A stretch of 64,000 bases of DNA from Platanthera guangdongensis (lineage: Eukaryota; Streptophyta; Magnoliopsida; Asparagales; Orchidaceae): contig CM077150.1 in the NCBI GenBank assembly GCA_039583875.1, forward strand, positions 51,164,261 through 51,228,260, in the 5' to 3' direction. Numbering within the stretch: the first letter of the stretch is position 1; each line of letters starts with the position of its first letter. Both the position numbers and the translations under genes were made by a program. The notes below the pieces were generated by a model. That model made no database searches and was not told where the DNA came from. It was given only the letters and a program-made list of their open reading frames with translations. Positions 9,762-21,804 of this stretch are shown in pieces.

Positions 9762-11940
9762 TTTAACACCCCCTATCCGTCGCATAGCATAAAGCAGTAG
9801 GTCCGGCCAGGGCACGACGTCATATACCACAGACAGACCAGGTGGTTACTCAATGGAAACCATCCAACCAATCCAACGTCCTACACAGAGTCACTCTAGC
9901 TGAAGTAATTTTATTAGTTGCAATAATAAAGAACCCAACACTAGCATGAATGTCCACTAATACGCCAAAAGGAATGAAGTACAAATACACAAGTACTGAC
10001 CTTATGGCCTTATAATTATTTTCCTCAAATTACATGTCTTTCAAACCTCGGCAAGCAGGCCGACCATACATGAATAAAAGAAAACACTCAAAATTAGGCC
10101 TTCGTGGGCTGGCTCGGCAACTTGGGCTTTAGCCCGCTATTTACCGCTCGGCTCTGCAGCACATGCAAGCACAATCCACCGCAACGGTGGCAAACCAAAG
10201 CAACGGTCAGCAAAGCTGACCAAATTATAACGATCCCGCCCCCAATTCGGGGCGGTGATGCTACTTCCCTACACTTTATTAGCATAACCAAGAAGTATAT
10301 AAATACATTGCATCACAGGCATTGGCACGCACGGCCACACGCCCAGTGCTCTCAAGGCACATTCTCGGTGATTACGGTCTAAGTCCGCCGACTCACCACC
10401 GTCCCCTGGACGGCAATATCTCGTGAGCATTTGGTCTTTTTGGCCACTGCCTAAGACCCTCCATCTATGCCAACGGTAAGTGCCAAGTAACTTTAGGTAT
10501 CTTTAACCGAACGACATAGAGCGGGTATGGTTCCGCCTGACCCGTTGCTCACACCGTAATGTTAATTTAAAAACATATACGCGGGTCAAACTTTCCCGAG
10601 TCCCAAATCGTTTACATACATCACATAACCCAGTTATGTTCAAGTTGGCTCCCAGGCCCACATGATGGCAGAACCACGTGTCCGCCCAGTTTTTCGGGTG
10701 CACCTTGGATTTAATCCCTAACGCACCCTGTTGCAATCTACCTTGTAGAAAACCCGAAAAACAAACATTCGCACGGAGTCTTCTCCGGCCACTTATGCAA
10801 TGCAACATCACCGATCCAGACCAACTTATCCGGGTAGGCTTCACACATCATGCCTGTATCTGTTCTTGATTACGGATTCTACATGTGCACAATGGGGACT
10901 ATTCATGTCTACCCAAAGGAACGCCTCAAACTCACCGCAAACTCACGAGAACATGCTTCCCTATGTAAAAGAAGGAGAGCTTCACATGCTCAAGTATAGA
11001 ATCGTTACCCTAGCGTTCTTCCTTGGCGCCATGGAAAAGTAAGTGGATGAAAAGCACCGAACTCTCCTTGCCTCCATAGATCCTAAGTCGGTTCGCAATT
11101 TGGAGCTCCGAAGCTCCGTCGGTGACCGGATCTAGGCTTCTTCTTCCTCCTTTGCTCTCCCCTCTCTCTAGACTTAGAAAGAGAACCACTCAAGTGAAAT
11201 GATGGTTTCAAAGGCCCAATCTCGGGTATATCCCAGTAGGAACAACCCCCAACCGTCGGATCCCAAAATAGGGAAACGAACGGCAATGATCCGTAGCTGA
11301 AAAGTAAAACCTGGGCTGAACACGGCCTGCGACATGCCCGTTTCCAGGGCCGTGTCCCTCATTCACCGTCAAAATCGACACATCTCGAAAAACACACGGG
11401 CATCTGACACGCCCGTGTTCGACCTGACACGCCTGTGTCAGCCAGTACACACCCGTGTTCCCGGGCATGTTCTCCCATCAACACAGGACCAACACAAACT
11501 CGAGACTCACACGGGTCTTGGACACGCCCGTGTCCTATTTAACACGCCCGTGTCAAACCCGAAGACGCCTGGGCTCCAGGCCGTGTTCACTATCTCGACA
11601 CTTCGTCGAGCGCAGTTCGTCGACCACTCGACACGTTCTTGGACACGCCCGTGTCCTAGGCCGTGTTCCCTGTCTCGACACATCGTCGAGCGAAAATGTC
11701 GACTTCCCAGGCCGATCGTCGACACGAGCTCGACACGCCCTGAGACACGCCCGTGTCTCAGGCCATGTTCGCTGCTCGATGATCGTTAACTCCAAAATTC
11801 ATCGACCTCATGACCAAATCATCGACTTGAGCCTGACACGCCCTGGGACACGCCCGTGTCCCAGGATGTGTGCCCCCTGCCAAATTCCAAATTTGGCCCA
11901 AAATGCCTCACATCGCTCTTTTGAGTTTCGGGGCGTTACA
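9762..11940 (-). repeat. 5' LTR of the Tekay element (about 2179 bp)
   Basis: It begins TGTAACGCCCCGAAAC at 11940 and ends ..GGGGGTGTTA near 9762, where the expected TGTTACA-type terminus is mutated (plus strand TTTAACACC for TGTAACACC). The sequence after the LTR resembles the end-of-pol/PPT segment ([11 protein letters not shown]) rather than a PBS and leader, so this junction is rearranged. Confidence 0.8.
11300..11880. repeat. U3 hairpin array, GACACG/CGTGTC type
   Basis: It is made of the same units as 6005-6560, for example GGACACG (11641-11647) CC CGTGTCC (11650-11656). TCGTCGA units are mixed in at about 11600-11830. It sits about 60-640 bp inside the LTR start. Confidence 0.88.
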
Positions 11941-13342
11941 CTCTGTACAATCTGCTGCTACTGTTGTTGCCTCTGCTGCTGGAGCTGCTAATACTGGAAC
12001 TACTGTAGCTTCATCATCAGACATCTCCCCCTGCATGGTTTCATCATCAGCCAGTGATCCGTGCAGATAGGGTAGTAATTGAAGTAGCAAGAGGCGTAAT
12101 GGCCTCTGTTATTAGTGTTTTGAGTAGGGGAGTGAGGAGGGTAATGAAAGAAGCAATTGGTGAGGTGTCCAATGGTGGAGCGGTAGATGGTGTTGCAGAA
12201 GGTGTAGAAGTGAGAACTGTGGGAGGGATAGGAAGTGGAGCATCTAGAATTTGAACATCTGGAGGGGATGCATATTGAGGGATGGTAGATGTTGATGGGG
12301 ATTGATGGGTGGCATCTTCCATGTGGGTTTTTGGAGAAAATGGGGAATTGGGAGGTGATGGAGGTATATTGAAAAATGGTATGGAGGATAAATGAGGAGG
12401 AAGTGGAGATGATGGAGGAGTTGGTGCTAGTGAAGCATGTGGAGATTCTGGTGGAGTAGGATGTTAAGTAGGGGATGATGGAGGTATGGAAGAGGGATGG
12501 CTTTGTGTTGCTTGAAGGTGGGCTTGAAGAGATTGTGGTGTTGAATAAATCTCTTCAGTAGGTTGGGGAGTGGCTTTAACAGCCCTGGTGCCTTCAGAAG
12601 CTGGAGTGGAAGAGGTAGAAGCCTTGGATGGCTTAGGTATGGTCCTCTCCCACCTGCCAAATAAGGAACATGTATGCCTTTTACTGGCATTAATGAATAT
12701 AGCCTGGGAGACCAGGGATTCAGCAGCCTTCTCCTTGAGGAAGATCCCTAGGATCCTTCCAAAACACACTTCTTTCTTATTATTTTTCTTCTTTATCAGA
12801 TCAAAGAGGATCTGAGCCCAATCCACTTGCTTTTTATTTATCACTGCACACATGACCAAGAACTGATGCCTTGTGATGTAGTCATGGGCAGTATGCTTGC
12901 CAAGAAAGACCTTCCCAAAAATGTCTGCCAGAAACTTATATGCTGCAGACAGATGTTTCTTCAACAATTTATTTGGGTTGTCACCAGCATAACCCATCAT
13001 ATTTAACATCATATCAAACTCTTCAGAATCAATTTCTAATTCCTCTTCGCCATTTGTCAAACCAAAGATTTCAGTTAAAACTGCGGGAGTTAAGGAAACA
13101 GTGTTACCCGCGATTGATCCTGTCATAGTATTGTCTTTAGAAGTGGATGAAGTATAGACCCATTCTCGGATTTCTGTTCCTGCCAACTTCATCCTAGTAG
13201 TCATCAGGTTCTTCAAGTTCTGTTCTTCCAGAAGTTCCAGAATATATAGAAAGATTGGATCCGAGTGCTGGAACGATTCGAAGTCGACATCAAAACTGGT
13301 GTCAAACTTCATAGCGGCTAGAGCTCCTGCTGGAATCGCCAT
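11941..13342 (-). pseudogene. Env-like third ORF of Sirevirus copy 2 (truncated)
   Basis: The ATG is at 13342 and the N-terminal about 230 residues form a globular region (GKVFLGKHTAHDYITRHQF, QILFDLIKKKNNKKEVC). It is close to the ORF at 56901-59572 and resembles the conserved domain often labelled putative plant transposon protein. A long Pro/Ser/Thr-rich tail follows, with in-frame TAA at 12464 and a stop at 12047. The Tekay LTR ends the sequence at 11941. Its position after RNase H matches the env-like ORF of Sireviruses. I see no convincing signal peptide or membrane segment, so the env label rests on position and its function is unknown. Confidence 0.75.
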
Positions 13343-13479
13343 GGAATCACCTGTAAAAGAGAGAAACGGAGATCAAGTGCAAGAGAACGGAAAGCACTGG
13401 ATGGAGGTCAAAGAAAACCTAGATATAAGGTTTTCTAGAATACGAATCGGCAAACTCTGTTCCATGAAAATAAAAACAA

Positions 13480-13735
13480 TTCTTCGAACTGAGTTCGACG
13501 AAATGATTTAGAAGTAAATAATTCGTCGATCTCATTCTAAAGATTTGAAGACAATTTGTCGAGCGTCGTTCGATGAATATCTTTTGAAGCAAGTTCGTCG
13601 ATCTTCGGTCGACGAAAATTGTTTCACTCACAGAGAGTTCGTCGACCTCTGTTAGACAAAGATCTCTCAAACTTTCCCGGTTCGTCGAACTCCGTTCGAC
13701 GAACTGTGGAAAATTCGTCGAGTGCAAACAGAACT
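13480..13735. repeat. TCGTCGA array between RNase H and env-like ORF
   Basis: Spaced TTCGTCGA and TTCGACGAA units, for example GTTCGTCGAAC-TCC-GTTCGACGAAC around 13680-13702 (a near-perfect stem with a 3-base loop). This is a third location for the motif in this family, in the short noncoding interval upstream of the env-like ATG. Confidence 0.85.
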
Positions 13736-13784
13736 TAAACTAAATCTTCTTCATTTATCATTCCAAGCTGATTTATAAAGAATA

Positions 13785-16700
13785 TATGATTTTTCTCATC
13801 AAAGGTTTGGTGAATATATCAGCTCTTTGTAAATCAGTGTAGATATAGACAAGATTAATTTTATTTTTGTCTACACACTCTCTAATGAAATGATGTCTAA
13901 TGTCTATATGCTTTGTCCTACTGTGATGGACTAGATTCTGAGCTATGGCTATAGCACTTGTGTTATCACAAAGTACAGTTGAATTATTTAAGTTGAGACC
14001 ATAGTCGAGTAGTTAGTTTTGTATCCACAGCATTTGTGAGCAACAGCTACCAGCTGCAATGTATTCTGCCTCAGCAGTGGAGGTTGACACAGATGATTGC
14101 TTTTTACAAAACCAGGACACTAATCTCATACCAAGGAACTGGCAAGTTCCTAAGATACTTTTTCTGTCCACTATGCATCCAGCAAAATCAGCATCTGAGT
14201 ATCCAGTTAACTCAAATTCTGATTCTGTGGGATATCATAGGCCTACACTAGGACAACCCTTTATATATCTCAAAATTCTTTTTAGGAAAATAAGGTGAGA
14301 TTCTTTTGGGTTCACCTGGAACCTAGCACAAAGGCATGTGACAAACATGATATCAAGTCTGCTAGCTGTGAGATATAGTAGGGACCCAACAATGCCCCTA
14401 TATAGTTTCTGATCTACAGGTTTCCCTGATGCATCAGAGTCAATCACAATATTTGTAGTCATTGGTGTTTTCTTTGCTGAGGCATCAGTCATCCCAAACT
14501 TCTTTATAAGCTCTTTAGCATATTTAGCTTGGGAGATGAAGATGCCATCAGGGAGCTGTTTCACTTGGAGACCAAGGAAATAAGAAAGCTCACCCATGCT
14601 ACTCATTTCAAATTTGGAATGCATGAGGTCAGAAAACCTCTTGCATAATTTTGAATCAGTAGACCCAAAGATGATGTCATCCACATATATTTATACTAAC
14701 AAGATTTGGTCCTTATGATGTCTAGTGAAAAGTGTTTTATCTACTATGCCTCTAATTAATTTATGCTCTAATAAAAAGCTTGCTAAGGTCTCATACCAAG
14801 CTCTTGGAACTTGCTTTAGACTATAGAGGGCTTTATGCAACTTGAACACATGCAAAGGATGAGTTGGAGAGAAAAAACCTGAAGGTTGTTCAACATAAAC
14901 CTCTTCTTTTAATACTCCATTCAAGAATGCACTCTTCACATCCATTTGGTAGACCTTGAATTTTTTGTAGGCTGCATAGGCTAGGAATATTCTTAGGCTT
15001 CTAACCTTGCAACAGGAGCAAAGGTTTGATCATAATCTATTCCTTCATCTTGCCTGTAGCCTTGAGCAACAAGCCTAGCCTTGTTTCTCATAATAACTCA
15101 TTGGGCATCAAGCTTATTTTTGTATACCCATTTGGTTCCAATAACTGGGTAGTTTTGTGGTCTTGGAACTAAATCCCAAACTCTAAATCTCTCAAACTGA
15201 TTTAATTTCTCCTGCATTGCAATGATCCAGTGGGGATCTTGCTCTGCATCATGAATGGATTGAGGTTCAATCTGAGAGAGAAAACAGGCATGCATCACAT
15301 CTTGATTGAGTTGATGCCTTGTCTGTACACCTGCTGATATGTCTCCAATCACTTGAGATCTGGGGTGATCCCTAAGTATGACAAGATCAGTGGGTGGAGT
15401 TGGTTGTGCAACAGCATTTGAAACCAATTCCTCTTGTGAAATTATGTTGGCTGTTGGAGGGGAGTTAATCCCTTCAATGCTTTCTTCTTCACTATCTTCA
15501 TTGACTTGTGGAGAGGGATGAATTGGAACCTCTTGGGTAAGGTTTAGGTTATCCAACTTCTCACACATGTGAGGTACCTGCAAAGAGTTACTGGTAGAAA
15601 CTTCTTTCTCCTTGCAATACATGTTAATCTCATCAAAGCTTACATTAATTGATTCCTCAATTTTCAGTGATGATTTATTAAAGACCCTATAGGCTTTGCT
15701 TACTTTGGAATATCCTAGAAAAATTCCCACGTCAGTCTTAGCCTCAAACTTTCTAATGTATTTCTTGTTGTTATTATATATATAACAGGTACAACCAAAT
15801 ATTTTAAAATAGTTAATTTTAGGTTTCTTCCATTTAAGCAATTCATAGGGAGTCCTATTCTTTAGTTTGTGAATTAAGCTTCTGTTCAGGACATAGTTTG
15901 CAGTGTGTACAGCCTCTGCCCAAAAGGTTAGTGGCATGTATGCATCAGCAAGTAATGTACCTGCAGCTTTAATGAGTGTCTTATTTTTCCTTTCAGCTAC
16001 CCCATTGTGTTGAGGAGTTATAGGAGCTGAGAAGCAATGCCTGATACCTTCCTTCTCACAGAAGTCATGAATAAGAAGAGACTCAAACTCTGTGACATGA
16101 TCACTTCTGATCAATGCAACATGAGTAGAGAACTCAATTTGTATGGTCCTGAGAAAATCTGTAAGAACCTTGAAGGTATCTGACTTAGATCTCAGAAAGA
16201 ATACCCAAGTGAACCTGGAGAAGTCATCCACAATAACCAAAGTGTAGGATTTCCCTCCTAGGCTTTGTACAACAATGGGTCCAAAAAGATCCATGTGTAG
16301 CAAATACAAAATCCTAGGTAAATCACTTTTATTAATGGATTTGAAACTAAATTTAGTTTGTTTGCCTAATTGACAAGCCCTGCAAAGGCCTTCCTTCTTG
16401 TAGGGACTAGGAGGTAGACCTCTAACAATGTTGTCTTTAAAAAGCATAGCAATGTTTTTCAGATTTACATGACCTAGTCTTTTATGCCATAAATCATTCT
16501 GGTTACTAGTTAAATTAAGTAAACAAATATCAGAAGTGGCAGATAGAAAATCAACTAAGTATATGTTGTTTTGTCTATTTTCAATTAAAATAGGTTTGTT
16601 TCCTTTAGATGAAATAATACAAGAGCTAGAGTTAAAAGTTACCTGATAACCTTCATCACAAAGTTGACTTATTGAGATGAGGTTATGTCTGAGTCCTCTT

Positions 16701-16905
16701 ACATATGTTACTTTCTTGAATGTAACTGCTCCAATCTTCACTGCTCCATATCCTTCAGACTGGCCACTTTTTGAATAACCAAATATCACATTTGGCCCTA
16801 GCTTGGACTTGTAATTGGTGAGATTGTTGTTGCTACCAGTCATGTGTTTGGAGCATCCACTGTCCAGGTACCATGGATGATTTACTCCGGGACAGCTCTT
16901 CTCCT
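13785..16905 (-). pseudogene. pol: Copia pol: protease, integrase, RT, RNase H (copy 2)
   Basis: This pol matures Gag-Pol, integrates cDNA and performs reverse transcription. In minus-strand order: the protease site WYLDSGCSKHMTG lies near 16870, and the integrase zinc finger (WHKRLGH, then CRACQLGK) near 16470-16375. The integrase catalytic residues sit in LLHMDLFGP, IRSDHVTEF and QHNGVAERKN. RT shows [10 protein letters not shown] and, at about 14690-14665, IYVDDIIFGS, which keeps both catalytic aspartates. RNase H follows (YSDADFAGC, AEAEYIAAGS, DNTSAIAIA) and ends with ADIFTKP near 13810. The 581-residue stretch from 16843 to 15098 is open. Stops at 15098, 14691 and 14235 interrupt the rest. 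No intact polyprotein is possible without recoding. Confidence 0.9.
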
Positions 16906-19038
16906 GTAATGAAAACAGTTAAATATTCTTGACCCAGATTACCTTGGGTCCTTTGTTTTGTTGATATGAAAAGCTGGAAATAACTGAAAATTCTGGTTGG
17001 GATTTATATCCTAGAGGGTGATATCTTCTAGGTGGTATAACCCAATCAGCTAGAGGATTAAATGCTTTTTTAGAATTATTTAAGTTGCAGTTATAGTTAA
17101 AATTTTGGTTAAATCTTTCTGGGTTCGACGAATTTCTGTAAGTTCGTCGACCAGAGTTCGACGAATTGGGTTGAGATCGTCGATCTCTGCCCAGAGAATG
17201 AACATATTCATTTTCTGTGCCCAACGTTCGTCGACCTCTGCTCGATGAACCATGCAAAGTTCGTCGATCGCAGTTAGATGAATGATTATTATTGAAGTTT
17301 GTGTTCAGAGATAGTCATTCTGAGTTCGACGATCTGTTCTTATATCGTCGATCTGAGTTCGACGATAACTGCTGAACATTGTTATTTTTATCATTCTTCT
17401 GGTTTTAAATTTTGTCCTTAGCTTCAATTTGTTCTGGAATTTTATTAACCTTATTTACTTGTTCAGTATTTTTCTTTCCTTTATCAGAGATAAAATTTAC
17501 AGGTTTTGAAAGATGATTTCTTTGGATTAGGGTTGGTTCACTAGATGTATCTCCTAATCCTAATTTGCAGTTATTTGTTCTAGCATTTACTGTGCTGGTT
17601 ATATCTAGCAATTTCAAACTTCTGCCATTTAATGATTCTACTAATATCTTAGCTTTGCTAAGTTCTGATTTCAGAAAAATAATTTGTTCATTTACAGATT
17701 TCAGTTCACTTGATAGAGTTGCATTTTCAGAAGTGATTTTATCTAGATCATTCAATTTATCTCTGAGAAGTTTGATTTCCTTCTCAGAGCTTATCAAATC
17801 TAAGCATAGGTTTTTAAATTCAAATTTAAATTCATCAGATTCAAAATCATAAGATGATATTACCTGATCTTCAGCTGACAGGTTTTCTTCATTATCAGAT
17901 TCATCTGTATCTGATGTGCTACTGCTTGCATCAATTGCCATGAGGCAAACCTCCTTTTCCTTGGCCTCCTCTTCTTCTTCACTAGAGCTGGAAGATGTGG
18001 ATTCATCTTCTGTGTCATTCCATGTTTCAGCCACAAATCCTTTGTCCTTCTTTTTGTGCTTGCTGGAAGAGGGCTTGCTATAATGCTTGCTTCTTGATTC
18101 CTTCTCTCTTCTTCTTTCCTTCTTTTGATTTTCAGGACATTCAGACATGAAATGTCCTAGTTTCCTGCACCCAAAATACACTACATCTTTAGTGGGGGTT
18201 TTGTCATACCTTGGCTGGCTGTCATTTCTGGATGACTTCCTTGTGAAGTCTTTCCTTGCCATTTTGAAGAATCTCTTGGCAAAGAGACTCATTAGCTCTT
18301 CATTGACTATTGGGGCTTCAGTTTTTTCAGTAGCCTTAAATGCAATGGATTGTTATTTCCTTGCTGGAGGAGGAGTCCTGTGTTCCACTGCTTCTCTGGA
18401 CTTGATTAACTGCTCATAAGATTTGAGCTTTCCCAGGAGAGATTCAGTTGAAATCTCATTCAAGCTTCTGGCCTCTTTGATTGGCCAGATCCTGGTGTCC
18501 CATGAGCTTGGGAAGCACATTAGGATCTTGTCATTCATTTCAGTCAAGGTGATTTCTTTATCTAAGGTCCTTAGCTCACTAATGATTAAGCTAAGCCTAT
18601 TGTACATCACTTCAATTATTTTTGCCTCATCCTTCTTGAAGTTTCCATACTGTGTGATGAGGTTTGATCTTCTATCTTTTCTCTCATCTGTTGGTCCAGC
18701 AACCATTTGATTAAATGAATACTGGATTGCTTTTGCAGAGGTGCACTCAGCCATCTTCTGAAAGATGTCATCTGACATAGTCTAAGCCAATATGTTTATG
18801 GCTTTGGCATCAGCAATTTGGCTTTCTTCTGGGCTTCAGTCCACTCAGGTGGTGGGACCGCATTGTTGTTGGAAGATGTTGTAGATGTAGATGCCTGTGG
18901 GGGACCTGTCAAAATAGAATTGTAGATGTCTTCATCAATAGAGTTCGTGTACAACTTGATTCTTACGTTCCAGATGGCAGACCTATTAAGGTTGCAAACT
19001 GGAGGTCTAGTGCTTGCATAATCCTTGTTTTGTGTCAT
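16906..19038 (-). pseudogene. gag: Sirevirus gag, copy 2 (zinc-knuckle cysteine lost)
   Basis: Homologous to the gag at 1-1944. The ATG is at 19038; a frameshift lies near 18790; and stops occur at 18353, 17405 and 16919. The core LNDKILMCFPS-type motif is present (MNDKILMCFPSSWD). The zinc knuckle reads YFGCRKLGHFMSEC near 18175, so the first cysteine of C-x2-C-x4-H-x4-C has become tyrosine (TAT), which should abolish zinc binding. A coiled-coil segment follows. The C-terminal tail (17365-17115) carries Ser-Ser-Asn-x-x-Arg-Arg repeats encoded by the TCGTCGA array, as in copy 1, although the repeat number and spacing differ. Confidence 0.85.
17115..17365. repeat. TCGTCGA array inside gag (copy 2)
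   Basis: Units of GTTCGACGA and TCGTCGA alternate here, as in gag of copy 1, and are read in the gag frame on the minus strand (HGSSSRGRRT, PNSSNSGRRTYRNSSN). Confidence 0.85.
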
Positions 19039-19130
19039 GGCTGTATTTATAACCTAAATGAAAATGAAATAATGTTTAGATCTAACAAAGGAACTTTGGT
19101 TCAAGGTTTAGCTTGTACAACCAAAAGAAC

Positions 19131-19146
19131 CCGCTCTAATACCAAT
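19131..19146 (-). promoter_or_regulatory. Primer-binding site of copy 2
   Basis: The minus strand reads ATTGGTATTAGAGCGG directly after the LTR end CACTTTCA. This is a copia initiator-Met tRNA type site with one or two changes from the copy-1 site. Confidence 0.8.
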
Positions 19147-19523
19147 TGAAAGTGATGTGTTAGATCTAATATACTCTAGAGGGGGTGAATAGAGTATTTG
19201 TAGGTCCTTATAAAACTATTACAGCTTCTGATGTAATTAAAACGTGCAGAATTAAACTAAAGTAAATAAGCACACAGCAGTCCTAAAAACACAAGCACAG
19301 CAAGAACAAAAAGAAAAGGGGCAACCAGACGACACAAGAAATTTTATAGTGGTTCCCCAACCTGGGTAAATCCACTCTTCTACCACCCTGGTAGGAATCC
19401 ACTTAGGTTTTTGATCAGGTGCCTGACACCAATGAGCTTTTTGATCAGGTGCTCAAAAACCAAATCCTCAAGTCTTTTGATCAGATGACTTGTAACCAGG
19501 AATCACTTTTGAAGGGAGATGAC

Positions 19524-21123
19524 TATTGGAACACCCTATTACTGATTTGGGCAAGGATCACTATGTCTCTTAGGAAACCTGTCTTGACCTCATTGTATAG
19601 ATCTAAAGGTCAATTAGAATTGAGTCTAAGGGTTAGTAGTTAGGTTTGGAAGCTGCCCTCAAGACCAGGTTTTTCAGTTTTGGAGACTAAGTTATTTCGT
19701 CGAGCTCAGTACGACGAATCGTCGAACTCCATTCGACGATCGTTGAGCTCACTTCGACGAATCATCGAACTTCATTCGACGATCTCTGAGCTCAACTTCA
19801 ACGAGTCATCGAACTCCATTCGACGATCTTCGAGCTCAGATCGACGTTCTTGACTCCAGTTTGATTCTCTGTCTCTGAGCTCAGTTCGACGATAGTTGAG
19901 CTCAGATCGACGATCTCTATTTCAATCTAAGTTCAGTCTCTGAGCTCAGTTCAACGATAGTGGAGCTCAGTTCGACGTTTTTCTGAAGAGTTAGACGTTT
20001 TTCAAGATTCAAATTCAGACAGTTGTGGAATTACTCTCAGCATTTATGTCAGAGATCCTGTAGCCGTTTTTAATTAATCTGGAGCAAGTTTCAAGGAATT
20101 TTTAAGGAATGTTTTATTGGACTTTCCTCCATAAGACAAATGCAGTTAAGGAAGTCATTTATGACAGGCTAACGGCTATCTTGGACAGAGGATCATTTCT
20201 ATTCAGACCTAAGGAATAAAAGATCAGTTTGTTTTCTCTTCTCAGAGAGTTAGACACGCATATTTTGCAACAACTTCTGCAACAACATTTCTCTGCAACA
20301 ACAAGAGAATTACAGCACTTACAACAACAATTACACAAGAGAAAGAAAGAGAGTTGCAGACATTCTCAGTCTCAAAAAATTCATACAAGAACACATCACA
20401 AAAGGAGATCAACCAACTGAAATTTTCAGATCTCTCTTGATTCAAGTGTTCAAAGGCCATCATCATTCAAGACTCCAGACACCTCACATTTCAGCTGTTG
20501 CTGAAATCATCTTTTGCTGGAAATCAAATCATCTGAAGGCCTATCACCCTACTGCAAAGCTTCACTTCCTGAACAACTCAAGATCTCAGGGGGAGCTTTG
20601 ACAACATCCACTATCTTCTCTCTGACTGTTGACAGAGAAGATCATCTCATCCCTTTCTCTCTCTCTCTCTCTCTGTTGTAAAGGGTTTTTCAAACTTCCT
20701 TAAAAAGTTTGTGATTGGTTTCTAAGACCTTATCAAAACTCAGTGGTGGCAATACACCTGATCAAAAAATCTGGTTTGGTTTTTGAGCACCTTATCAAAA
20801 GCTCATTGGTGCCCAGGACACCTGATCAACTCATCCTGTAGTGGATTCCTATCTAGGGTGGTAGAAGAGTGGATGTACCCAGATTGGTTGGGGAACCACT
20901 ATAGCTTCTTGTGTCTTCTGGTTGCATATCTTTCTTTTGTTTCTGGCTGTGGTTTGTGATTTCTTTGTGATTGATCTGTGATTATTCTGTATTTAGATTT
21001 ACTTTAAATTATTTGCTTCCCTGATCACTTAGGAATACAACAACAGTTGTAAAAAGTTTTTAGCAAGCACCATACTCTATTCACCCCACGTCTAGAGTAT
21101 ATCAGATCTAACTTGCACTTTCA
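19524..21123 (+). repeat. Solo LTR of the copy-1 Sirevirus family (1600 bp)
   Basis: It runs from TATTGGAACACCC (G to A in the TG start) to GCACTTTCA, with a perfect 5-bp duplication ATGAC on both sides. It matches the LTR at 2090-3613 in the opposite orientation, including the C-rich box before the end (about 21080-21096). No internal region remains, so unequal recombination between LTRs has removed the element body. An AC-rich stretch with CAACAA runs lies at 20267-20340, and a short CT microsatellite lies near 20654-20675. Confidence 0.9.
19690..19990. repeat. U3 hairpin array, TCGTCGA type (solo LTR)
   Basis: Alternating TCGAGCTCA, TTCGACGA and TCGTCGAAC units start about 170 bp inside the LTR start, matching the place and kind of the array at 3150-3445. 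Confidence 0.88.
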
Positions 21124-21804
21124 ATGACAACCTTTTACAGAGGTGGGGATGAGAGAGTGATGAAAGTCTTCTTTTCTCAATCACAATGAGAATACTATGT
21201 GGATTCAGTGATGTTGCCAAAGCTCCCCCTGAGATGTAGAATAGTTCAGGAGAATTGGAGTTTTGCACAGGGTGATAGGCCTTCAAGCTTTCAGCCTTGA
21301 TCAGAGAGATCTTCAGGAAATTCTTTGACAGATGGAAGATTTGTTGTCCTGTGAAGTGTACTAGAGAGTTTGAAGAATGAAGACTCTTGATATTTGAATG
21401 ATTGTTCTTCTTCTTCAGTATCAGAATTCTTGTGTCAGACTGAGAGCAGACGGGTTGTGTTTTTCTTTTCTGATTCAGTATTCTTCTCTCGGTATGTATT
21501 TCTGACTTTCTTTCTATCTGTCTGTTGTACTGGAAAAGAGAAAAATCTCTTTTTATATTTACTGGGAAAATTGGTCTTTCGAATTTTGAATTCCTTCTTC
21601 ATTCAATGCTGACGGCCTAGAGAATAAGCAGCATTGAATAATTTCCCCAACTGTCCCGTGGAAAAATGTCAAGCAATAATCCTAGAGAATATCCCAATCA
21701 ATGCTCCTCTAATGGTTATATTCAGAGAATGTTAGAGCATTGATTACTAAGGAATTATTGCAGTAATAATAGGGATAGGGCTAGAAATGACTTAGTCTGG
21801 AATC

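Larger units (their letters stand above)
5579..11940 (-). mobile_element. Tekay/Del-type Ty3/gypsy element, gag-protease deleted
   Basis: On the minus strand the order is 5' LTR (11940-9762), reverse transcriptase, RNase H, integrase and chromodomain-like tail (9761-6641), polypurine tract, and a truncated 3' LTR (6624-5579). RT before integrase is the gypsy order. The internal part is only about 3.1 kb because gag and protease are missing between the 5' LTR and RT. The right LTR end (CGTTACA at 11940) abuts the env-like ORF of Sirevirus copy 2, so this element probably interrupted that ORF. Confidence 0.85.
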
